Source of the DNA: UBA668 sp966112835
Lineage (GTDB): Bacteria; Actinomycetota; Acidimicrobiia; Acidimicrobiales; Ilumatobacteraceae
Length of the DNA: 6,632 nt
Assembly (NCBI GenBank): GCA_966112835.1
Contig: CBHWEI010000232.1
Location: 1-6,632, forward strand
Direction of reading: 5' to 3'
Made by a program: the position numbers and the translations under genes
In this document: piece by piece, positions 1-5,781 of the stretch
Layout: every line of letters starts with the position of its first letter
Numbering within the stretch: position 1 is the first letter of the stretch
The notes under the pieces: model-generated
The model's database searches: none
What the model saw: the letters and a program-made list of their open reading frames with translations, nothing else
Told to the model about the DNA's origin: nothing

Positions 1-899
1 AAGCCATCATCGCCGCGTTCTTCGCGAACCTCGGCATCGCCATCGCCAAGTTCGCAGGGTTCCTCATCACGGGGTCCGCGGGCTTGCTCGCCGAGGCGGC
101 GCACAGCGTCGCCGACACCGGCAACCAAGGTCTGCTCATGCTCGGCGGCAAGCGCGGCAAGCGTGCGGCCGACCGCGCCCACCCTTTCGGCTACGGCCCC
201 GAGCGCTACTTCTGGGCGTTCGTGGTGGCGCTGGTGCTGTTCAGCATGGGCGGTCTGTTCGCGCTGTACGAGGGCATCCAGAAGTTGTTCCATCCGCACG
301 ACATCGAGAACGCGGTCGTCGCGTACGTCATCCTCGGCGTGTCCATCGCGCTCGAGTCGTTCTCGCTGCGCACCGCGGTGAAGGAAGCCAACCACGTCCG
401 CCACGGCCGTGGCTGGTGGCAGTACATCCGCACGGCGAAGGCTCCCGAGCTGCCGGTGGTGCTGCTGGAGGACGTCGGCGCCGAGCTGGGCCTGTTCTTC
501 GCGCTGTTCGGCCTCACCATGGCCGAGCTCACCGGCAACGCCCGCTGGGACGCGGTGGGCTCCATCGCCATCGGTCTGCTGCTCGTCGCCATCGCCATCG
601 TGCTGGCCATCGAGATGAAGGGTCTGCTCATCGGCGAGGCCGCCAGCGACGAGGACCTCGAGGCCATCCAGTCGTCCATCGCGGCCACCACGCAGGTGAA
701 CAGCCTCATCCACCTGCGCACCATGCACCTCGGCCCCGACGACCTGTTGGTCGCGGCGAAGATCGACTACGACCACTCGCTCACGGTCGAGGAGTTGGCT
801 CGCGCCATCGACGACACCGAGGCCAACCTCCGCGCTGCGGTCCCCATCGCCGACATCGTCTACATCGAGCCGGACATCCGCCGGAAGCTCACCGAGTGA
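1..899 (+). CDS. Cation diffusion facilitator (CDF) family metal transporter, 5'-truncated
   Basis: An inner-membrane exporter of divalent metal (Zn, Mn, Fe or similar), normally a dimer driven by proton antiport. The reading frame is open from base 3, so the start lies outside the window; since the first helix is already under way, probably only about 10 residues are missing. The 298 visible residues hold six hydrophobic segments (about 1-23, 26-47, 69-90, 103-123, 151-173, 183-205), then a cytoplasmic C-terminal domain (about 215-292) of the CDF dimerisation type. Helix 2 carries the metal-site pattern HSVAD (H34, D38). Helix 5 has LLEDVGAELG (E156, D157) where classical CDFs carry HxxxD or DxxxD, which suggests the ZnT9 (SLC30A9)-like branch. 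HPFGYGPERYF (60-70) is the conserved cytoplasmic loop after helix 2. The stop codon overlaps the next gene's start. The family is secure; the metal cannot be deduced. Confidence 0.9.
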   Translation, partial: AIIAAFFANLGIAIAKFAGFLITGSAGLLAEAAHSVADTGNQGLLMLGGKRGKRAADRAHPFGYGPERYFWAFVVALVLFSMGGLFALYEGIQKLFHPHDIENAVVAYVILGVSIALESFSLRTAVKEANHVRHGRGWWQYIRTAKAPELPVVLLEDVGAELGLFFALFGLTMAELTGNARWDAVGSIAIGLLLVAIAIVLAIEMKGLLIGEAASDEDLEAIQSSIAATTQVNSLIHLRTMHLGPDDLLVAAKIDYDHSLTVEELARAIDDTEANLRAAVPIADIVYIEPDIRRKLTE

Positions 900-1801
900 G
901 CCGGGTCGCCCCCTCGGCGCCCGCCCGACTTCGCAACGCACAGGGGCGGACGCTCGGGTTCCTCGCGCTCGGCGTCGCCATCCTGTCGTTCAGCGCGGGT
1001 AGCACGCTGGTGAAGCTCGCCCACACGCCGGGCGTCACCGTCGCGTTCTGGCGCATGCTGCTGTGCAGCGTCATCTGGATCGGCATCCTGCGCGCCACCG
1101 AGCACCGCTGGCTGCGGTGGGACGACATCCGCGCCGCGCTGCTGCCGGGCCTCGCCTTCGGGCTGAACATCACGTTCTTCTTCACGGGCGTCACCAAGAC
1201 CACCGTCGCCAGCGCCGAGTTCACAGGCTCGCTCACACCGCTCATCGTGGTGCCCCTGGGCGCCGTGGTGTTCAAGGAGCGCATGCGTGCCGGTGCGCTG
1301 GTGTGGGGTCTGCTGTCGCTGGTGGGGTTGGGGCTGGTGCTGTTCAACGCGCCGCCCACCGGCGAGTTCAGCTGGGTGGGCGTGTCGTGGGTGGCCGCGG
1401 CCACCTGCCTGTGGGCCACCTATCTGCTCACCAGCCGCAGCCTGCGCCAGGGCCGCACCGTGGCGTCGATCATGGCGGCCATCACCCCCATCGCCAGCGT
1501 CGTCATCCTGCCGCTGGGGCTGTTCGTGTTCCCCGGATCGCTCACGCAGGTGACGTGGCGGTCGGTGGTGTTCATCGTGGTGCTCGGTGTGCTCACCGGC
1601 ACCATGGCGCACGGGCTGATGGTGTTCGCACAGAGCCACGTGCCCATCGGCGTCATCAGCATCTCGCAGGTGTCGCAGCCGGCGCTGGCCGTGCTGTGGT
1701 CGGTGCTGTTCCTGGGCAGCACGGTGGTGGGCATCCAGATCGTGGGCATGGCCCTGGTCATCCTGGGGCTCGCCATGGTCACCATCCAGTCGCGCCGCTA
1801 G
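896..1801 (+). CDS. EamA/DMT-superfamily transporter (ten-helix permease)
   Basis: A 301-residue membrane protein of the drug/metabolite transporter superfamily, whose members move amino acids, nucleotide sugars, vitamins or other small metabolites. It shows the usual duplicated architecture: repeat 1 at about residues 19-150 and repeat 2 at about 160-297, each with about five hydrophobic helices. The end of each repeat carries a related block, SLTPLIVVPLGAVVFKER (112-129) and SQPALAVLWSVLFLGS (260-275), typical of EamA domains. Length is normal for the family. The GTG start at 896 is chosen because it gives a four-base GTGA overlap with the CDF stop, has GGAAG at 883-887 eight bases upstream, and leaves a short polar N-terminus before helix 1; translation is probably coupled to the CDF gene. 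Substrate unknown. It lies upstream of the TPP riboswitch, so it is not a target of that switch and thiamine transport should not be assumed. Confidence 0.88.
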   Translation: MSRVAPSAPARLRNAQGRTLGFLALGVAILSFSAGSTLVKLAHTPGVTVAFWRMLLCSVIWIGILRATEHRWLRWDDIRAALLPGLAFGLNITFFFTGVTKTTVASAEFTGSLTPLIVVPLGAVVFKERMRAGALVWGLLSLVGLGLVLFNAPPTGEFSWVGVSWVAAATCLWATYLLTSRSLRQGRTVASIMAAITPIASVVILPLGLFVFPGSLTQVTWRSVVFIVVLGVLTGTMAHGLMVFAQSHVPIGVISISQVSQPALAVLWSVLFLGSTVVGIQIVGMALVILGLAMVTIQSRR

Positions 1802-1804
1802 GCT
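1799..1804 (+). promoter_or_regulatory. Possible -10 element for the thiamine operon
   Basis: TAGGCT fits the actinobacterial -10 pattern TAnnnT and overlaps the stop codon of the EamA gene. A start about seven bases downstream (near 1811) would put the 5' end just ahead of the aptamer. There is no convincing -35 hexamer 16-19 bases upstream, and such a short motif occurs often by chance. A promoter inside the 3' end of the EamA gene, or read-through from it, is equally possible. Confidence 0.2.
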
Positions 1805-1816
1805 CGGCGGCAACCG

Positions 1817-1905
1817 AACACGGGGAGCTCGCTCGACGGGCTGAGAGGGTGGTCACGCCACCGACCCGAGAACCTGATCTGGGTAATGCCAGCGGAGGGA
1901 GTGGA
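1817..1905 (+). promoter_or_regulatory. TPP riboswitch (THI element)
   Basis: A thiamine pyrophosphate aptamer in the leader of the thiamine genes. The conserved pieces occur in the right order: CGGGG (1821-1825), GCTGAGA (1840-1846), ACCC (1864-1867), GAACCTGATCTGG (1870-1882), GTAATGCCAGCG (1883-1894) and AGGGA (1896-1900). The pairing I can draw is P1 CAC/GTG (1819-1821 with 1901-1903), P2 1821-1824 with 1865-1868 (base 1821 can join P1 or P2), P3 1827-1831 with 1837-1841, an extra stem P3a GGTGG/CCACC (1848-1852 with 1858-1862, five-base loop), P4 CCT (1873-1875) with AGG (1896-1898), and P5 CTGG/CCAG (1879-1882 with 1889-1892). The start codon follows within a few bases and there is no terminator or U-run, so the switch most likely acts on translation: bound TPP stabilises P4 and P1, which contain the Shine-Dalgarno sequence. 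The downstream pyrophosphokinase and thiamine transporter fit this ligand exactly. Confidence 0.96.
1894..1900 (+). promoter_or_regulatory. Shine-Dalgarno site inside the TPP aptamer
   Basis: GGAGGGA is a strong ribosome binding site nine bases before the ATG at 1908, and it fixes that start. It coincides with the 3' strand of aptamer helix P4 (AGG 1896-1898 pairing with CCT 1873-1875), so ligand binding should hide it directly. Confidence 0.88.
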
Positions 1906-1907
1906 AC

Positions 1908-2549
1908 ATGCCGTACGTGGCGGTGGTCATCGGAGGAGGGGCGCTGCACCCGAGCGCCGTCGCGGCCGTGCCCGACGACGCGGTGGTCTTCGCCGCCGAC
2001 AGTGGGCTGGACCACGCGGTCGCGGCCGGCCTGACGCCGACCGTGCTGGTGGGCGACATGGACAGCATCAGCTCGCGCGGTCGGATGTGGGCGTACGCGA
2101 ACGGTGTCGACATCCGCGAGGCGTCGCCCGACAAGGACCAGACCGACACGGAACTCGCGCTCGCGTGTGCCATGGAGGTCGACGACCTGCACGGCATCCT
2201 CCTGCTGGCCGGCCAGGGTGACCGCCTGGACCATCTGCTCGGCACGCTGCTGGCGTTGGGCCACCCGTCGCTGGCGCCGGCCGCGCACCTCAGTGCGTAC
2301 ATCGGCGCCACCTCGGCGGTTCTCGTGCGCGACCGCGTGCGGGCCGTGCCCATCGACGCCGGTCGCACGTTCTCGGTGCTCGCCCTGCACGGCGCGGTCG
2401 AAGGGCTGACGGTGCGCGGCGGACGGTGGGAACTGCAGGACGACCGCCTGGGCGGGCACGAATCGAGAGGAGTCAGCAACGTGGCAGTGGACGACGAGAT
2501 CAGGGTCTCGGCAGCGCAGGGCGTGGTCACCGTGGTGGTGCCGGCATGA
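1908..2549 (+). CDS. thiN: Thiamine pyrophosphokinase (thiamine diphosphokinase)
   Basis: A cytoplasmic enzyme that transfers pyrophosphate from ATP to thiamine, giving TPP and AMP in one step; it lets a cell use imported thiamine without passing through thiamine monophosphate. The 213-residue protein has the expected order of family motifs: GGG (9-11), AADSGLDHA (29-37), the acidic metal/nucleotide motif GDMDS (49-53), DKDQTDTELAL (75-85), GQGDRLDHLLGTL (102-114), and the C-terminal substrate-site motif SRGVSN (186-191), which corresponds to the TSN-type motif of known enzymes. Length is normal. The ATG start is set by the strong Shine-Dalgarno in the riboswitch. It is the first gene behind the TPP riboswitch, and its stop overlaps the next gene's ATG (ATGA), so it is co-translated with the thiamine importer. 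The symbol thiN is used by homology; the protein would also be called TPK. Confidence 0.95.
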   Translation: MPYVAVVIGGGALHPSAVAAVPDDAVVFAADSGLDHAVAAGLTPTVLVGDMDSISSRGRMWAYANGVDIREASPDKDQTDTELALACAMEVDDLHGILLLAGQGDRLDHLLGTLLALGHPSLAPAAHLSAYIGATSAVLVRDRVRAVPIDAGRTFSVLALHGAVEGLTVRGGRWELQDDRLGGHESRGVSNVAVDDEIRVSAAQGVVTVVVPA

Positions 2550-3562
2550 GGCGGCGGCAGTTCCTCGCCGCGGCCACCGTGCTCGCGGTCGCCGCAACGC
2601 TCGCCGGGTGCGGCAGCGACGACAGCGCCGGCTCGGGACCGGTGACGATCACGCTGGTGGCGTACGACTCGTTCCCGAAGGAGGGCACCGCGCTGAACGA
2701 CGCCCTCGCCGCGTTCGCGAAGGACACGGGCATCACCGTGGACATCGTCACCGCCGGCGACACCGGCACCATGGTGTCGAAGGCGGTGCTCACCGCCGGC
2801 AACCCCGAGGGCGACGTCATGTGGGGCGTCGACAACACGCTGCTGTCAGCAGCCGTGGACGGCAAGGTGTTCGACGGGGAACCCACCCAGGTGGACTTCG
2901 GCGACGTGTGCATCAACTACGACATCGGCTGGTTCACCGACCAGGGCATCGACCCGCCGGCCACCCTCGACGACCTGACGAAGCCGCAGTACAAGGACCT
3001 GCTCGTGGTGGAGGACCCGTCCACCTCGTCGCCCGGCCTGGCGTTCCTGCTGGGCACCATCGCCCACTTCGGCGACGACGGCTGGCAGCAGTACTGGACC
3101 GACCTCACGGCGAACGGGGTGGAGGTGGTCGACTCGTGGGAGACCGCGTACTACGAGCAGTTCTCGGGTTCCGGCGGTTCGAAGGGCACCAAGCCGCTCG
3201 TGGTCAGCTACGCCAGCAGCCCGCCCGCCGAAGTGCTGTTCGCCGATCCGCCGGTGGACACCGCACCGACCGCCAGCGTCGACGCCACGTGCTTCCGGCA
3301 ACTCGAGTACGCGGGCGTGCTGCGCGGCACGAAGCACGCCGCCGCCGCGGCGAAGCTGGTCACCTTCCTCACCAGCGAGCAGTTCCAGAAGGAGATGCCG
3401 CTGACGCTGTTCGTCTACCCGGTGGACCCGAAGGTGCCGCTGCCCGAGGCGTTTACCACGTACTCCAGCGTGGCCGGCGACCCGTTCACCATGGACCCCG
3501 AGCGCATCGCCGCGAACCGGCAGCAGTGGCAGGAGCAGTGGGCCGCGATCGTGCAGCGTTGA
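2546..3562 (+). CDS. thiB: Thiamine ABC transporter substrate-binding lipoprotein (ThiB/TbpA type)
   Basis: The extracytoplasmic receptor that delivers thiamine (and possibly its phosphates) to the ThiP/ThiQ importer. The 338-residue product starts with a signal peptide: RRRQFL (2-7), a hydrophobic stretch (8-20) and lipobox LAGC with lipidated C22. The RRxFL pattern resembles a Tat signal. Typical ThiB motifs follow: AYDSF (39-43), GVDNTLL (94-100), NYD (124-126), DPSTSSPG (157-164), SWETAY (197-202), SYASSP (221-226) and FVYPV (289-293); several supply aromatic residues for the thiamine pocket in the E. coli protein, where the last one reads WMYPV. The mature part has only two other cysteines, C122 and C249. 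The segment between VF (108-109) and DFG (117-119) is much shorter than I recall for E. coli ThiB. Its ATG overlaps the pyrophosphokinase stop (ATGA) with only a weak ribosome site (GGTGG), suggesting translational coupling. Ligand assignment is well supported by the riboswitch and neighbours. Confidence 0.93.
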   Translation: MRRRQFLAAATVLAVAATLAGCGSDDSAGSGPVTITLVAYDSFPKEGTALNDALAAFAKDTGITVDIVTAGDTGTMVSKAVLTAGNPEGDVMWGVDNTLLSAAVDGKVFDGEPTQVDFGDVCINYDIGWFTDQGIDPPATLDDLTKPQYKDLLVVEDPSTSSPGLAFLLGTIAHFGDDGWQQYWTDLTANGVEVVDSWETAYYEQFSGSGGSKGTKPLVVSYASSPPAEVLFADPPVDTAPTASVDATCFRQLEYAGVLRGTKHAAAAAKLVTFLTSEQFQKEMPLTLFVYPVDPKVPLPEAFTTYSSVAGDPFTMDPERIAANRQQWQEQWAAIVQR

Positions 3563-5151
3563 CGCGGCTGCCGCGCTGGACGGTGCCCGCGCTGGCCGCG
3601 GTACCGGTGGTGGGGTTGCTGCTGTTCTACGCGTGGCCGCTGGCGACGTTGCTCGCGCGCGTGCTGCAACCGTCGTCGGTGGGCGACACGCTGCGCGCGC
3701 CGGGCATCGGCGCGGTGCTGTGGTTCACCACCTGGCAGGCTGCGGTCAGCACAGCGCTCACGCTGGTGGTCGGCTTCGCCCCCGCGTACGTGCTGGCGCG
3801 GTATCGCTTCCCCGGGCGGCGCGGCGCGCTGGCCGTGGTGACCGTGCCGTTCATGCTGCCCACCGTCGTGGTGGGTGCGGCGTTCCTGGCGCTCCTCCCC
3901 CGCTCCCTGCACGACACCGCCATCGCCGTGGTCGTCGCCCACGTGTTCTTCAACGTGGCCGTGATGGTGCGACTGGTGGGCGCGATGTGGTCGGTGCTGC
4001 CCACCGACCTGACCGCTGCCGCCCGCACGCTGGGCGCCACTCCGGCGCAGGTGCTGCGCCACGTGGTGCTGCCGCTGTTGCGTCCGGCGCTGTGGGCCGC
4101 GGCGGGCGTGGTGTTCCTGTTCACCTTCACCTCGTTCGGTGTGGTGAAGCTGCTCGGCGGCCCGGCACACCGCACGCTCGAGGTCGAGATCGCCCGGCGC
4201 GCCACCACCCTGGGCGACGTCGACGGAGCCGCAGTGCTGTCGGTGCTGCAGCTGCTGGTGCTGGCCACCGTGGTGTGGTGGAGCGCTCGTTGGCAGCGGC
4301 GGGCGGCCGTGACGGTCCGCGGCGGTACGTCCACCCGTCGGCCGCGCAGCCGCGCCGAGCGGCGCTGGGTGCCGGCGGTGGTGATCGCCACCGTGGCGGC
4401 CATGGCCGTGCCCATCGTGGCCATGGTGCTGCGCTCGTTCCGCCCCGGTGGCACGTGGTCGCTCACGGCATGGCGCACGCTGGGTGACAACGAGGTGCGT
4501 CCCGGCATCAGCCTGGGAGTCGACCCGTTGGCATCGCTCGCCGTGTCGTTGCGGTTCGCCGTGGTCGCGACCGTCATCAGCGTGGTGCTGGGCGGCCTCG
4601 CCTCGTTCGCCATTGCCGCCGCACGACGCCACGGGCGCCTGCTCGACGTGGGGCTGATGCTGCCCCTCGGCACGTCGGCCGTCACCATCGGCCTGGGCAT
4701 GCTCATCACGTTCGACACCGCACCGTTCGACTGGCGGGCGAAGTGGTGGCTGGTACCGCTGGGCCATGCCCTGGTGGCCACGCCGTTCGTGGTGCGCAGC
4801 GTGGTGCCGGTGCTGCGCGCCGTTCCCGCCGACCAACGCGCGGCCGCCGTCACCTTGGGGGCCAGCCCGTTGCGCGCCTGGTACGAGGTGGAGGTGCGTC
4901 GCGCCTGGCGCCCGCTCGCCGCCGGCGCCGGGTTCGCCGCGGCCATCTCGCTGGGTGAGTTCGGGGCCACCACGTTCCTCACGCGCTCGGGTCGCGACAG
5001 CATGCCCATCGCCATCGACCAACTGTTGGCCCGCACCGGCGACGTGCCCCGCGCTCAGGCGTTCGCACTGGCCGCGGTGCTGTTCGTGGTGACATCGCTG
5101 GTCATCGTCGCCGCCGATCGACAGGAGGTGCTCGATGCTCGAGGTCGCTGA
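3559..5151 (+). CDS. thiP: Thiamine ABC transporter permease, fused two-domain (ThiP type)
   Basis: The membrane channel of the thiamine importer: one 530-residue chain with two binding-protein-dependent permease domains, close to the 536 residues of E. coli ThiP. Each half has the cytoplasmic EAA loop that docks onto the ATPase: AARTLGATPAQVLRHVVLP (154-172) and AAVTLGASPLRAWYEVEVR (429-447). Hydrophobic helices lie at about 9-33, 54-80, 89-113, 120-145, 178-199, 225-241, then 270-292, 327-353, 361-383, 396-419, 453-470 and 500-518; the halves are joined by a basic linker (about 242-269). I chose TTG at 3559 because it overlaps the ThiB stop by four bases (TTGA), like the two other four-base junctions here, and keeps a short basic N-terminus before helix 1. 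GTG at 3583 is the main alternative. No good ribosome site is seen at either, so coupling to ThiB translation is likely. The end overlaps thiQ by 17 bases. Confidence 0.93.
   Translation: MTRLPRWTVPALAAVPVVGLLLFYAWPLATLLARVLQPSSVGDTLRAPGIGAVLWFTTWQAAVSTALTLVVGFAPAYVLARYRFPGRRGALAVVTVPFMLPTVVVGAAFLALLPRSLHDTAIAVVVAHVFFNVAVMVRLVGAMWSVLPTDLTAAARTLGATPAQVLRHVVLPLLRPALWAAAGVVFLFTFTSFGVVKLLGGPAHRTLEVEIARRATTLGDVDGAAVLSVLQLLVLATVVWWSARWQRRAAVTVRGGTSTRRPRSRAERRWVPAVVIATVAAMAVPIVAMVLRSFRPGGTWSLTAWRTLGDNEVRPGISLGVDPLASLAVSLRFAVVATVISVVLGGLASFAIAAARRHGRLLDVGLMLPLGTSAVTIGLGMLITFDTAPFDWRAKWWLVPLGHALVATPFVVRSVVPVLRAVPADQRAAAVTLGASPLRAWYEVEVRRAWRPLAAGAGFAAAISLGEFGATTFLTRSGRDSMPIAIDQLLARTGDVPRAQAFALAAVLFVVTSLVIVAADRQEVLDARGR
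5123..5128 (+). promoter_or_regulatory. Strong Shine-Dalgarno for thiQ
   Basis: AGGAGG sits inside the end of the permease gene, six bases before the ATG at 5135. It decides the thiQ start and suggests the ATPase can be initiated independently of the permease, unlike the preceding four-base junctions. Confidence 0.85.
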
Positions 5152-5767
5152 CCTCACGGTGCGCTTCGGCGATCGCGCCGTGCTCGACCGGCTGTCGCTC
5201 GCCGTGGCCACGGGCGAGGTGCTCGCCGTGCGCGGGCCGTCGGGGGTTGGTAAGAGCACGTTGCTCCGCGTCGTCGCCGGGCTGCTCACACCCGACTCCG
5301 GCTCGGTGGTGCTCGACGGCGTCGACGTCACCCACCTCGCACCGCACCGGCGCCGCATCGGCCTGATGTTCCAGGACGAGCAGCTGTTCCCACACCTCGA
5401 CGTGGCCGGCAACGTGGGCTTCGGTCCGCGCATGGCAGGTGCCGATCGTCGCGAGGTGACGGCACGGACCGCGGCGATGTTGGAGCTGGTCGGCCTCGCC
5501 GGTTTCGGCGACCGCCGGGTCACCACCCTGAGCGGCGGTGAAGCGAAGCGCGTCGCGCTGGCCCGCGCGCTTGCCCCGGCGCCGGCGGTGCTGCTGCTGG
5601 ACGAACCGCTCACCGGCCTGGATCGCGAACTGCACGACAGGTTGGCCGGAGAACTGGCCGACGTGCTGCGCCGCACCGGCACCACGGCCGTGCTGGTCAC
5701 GCACGACCACGACGAGGCCGACCTCATCGCCGACCGTGCCGTCGTGCTCGGTGGCGACCCGGTCTGA
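5135..5767 (+). CDS. thiQ: Thiamine ABC transporter ATP-binding protein (ThiQ type)
   Basis: The cytoplasmic ATPase that powers thiamine import, acting as a dimer on the EAA loops of ThiP. All nucleotide-binding motifs are present in the 210-residue protein: Walker A GPSGVGKST (34-42), Q-loop MFQDEQLFPHL (78-88), signature LSGGEAKRVALARAL (132-146), Walker B VLLLDEP (152-158), D-loop GLD (161-163) and switch histidine H190 in VTHDHDEA. The protein stops only 20 residues after H190, shorter than the 232-residue E. coli ThiQ as I recall it, so the usual C-terminal tail is nearly absent; the next gene starts 14 bases on, leaving no room for a lost extension. The start is fixed by AGGAGG at 5123-5128. 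The ATPase family is certain; the thiamine substrate is inferred from ThiB, ThiP and the riboswitch. Confidence 0.94.
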   Translation: MLEVADLTVRFGDRAVLDRLSLAVATGEVLAVRGPSGVGKSTLLRVVAGLLTPDSGSVVLDGVDVTHLAPHRRRIGLMFQDEQLFPHLDVAGNVGFGPRMAGADRREVTARTAAMLELVGLAGFGDRRVTTLSGGEAKRVALARALAPAPAVLLLDEPLTGLDRELHDRLAGELADVLRRTGTTAVLVTHDHDEADLIADRAVVLGGDPV

Positions 5768-5781
5768 CAAGCTCTCCCACC

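Noticed and set aside
896..1801. EamA transporter as a thiamine transporter controlled by the riboswitch.
   Set aside because: Some DMT proteins do carry thiamine, but this gene lies upstream of the riboswitch, and the downstream cluster already contains a full thiamine importer.
860..1813. Minus-strand open frame opposite the EamA gene.
   Set aside because: The translation is His/Asp/Gln/Arg-rich and lacks hydrophobic core or motif; the + strand EamA frame explains the region fully.
1804..1817. Small hairpin TCGG/CCGA just before the aptamer as a regulatory element.
   Set aside because: Only four pairs and no conserved context; such stems are expected by chance in GC-rich DNA.
1848..1862. 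The GGTGG/CCACC hairpin as an intrinsic terminator.
   Set aside because: It lies inside the TPP aptamer between conserved elements and has no U-run after it.
3559..5151. Permease as two genes or a frameshifted gene.
   Set aside because: One uninterrupted frame with two EAA loops and near-standard ThiP length; the fused form is normal for this family.
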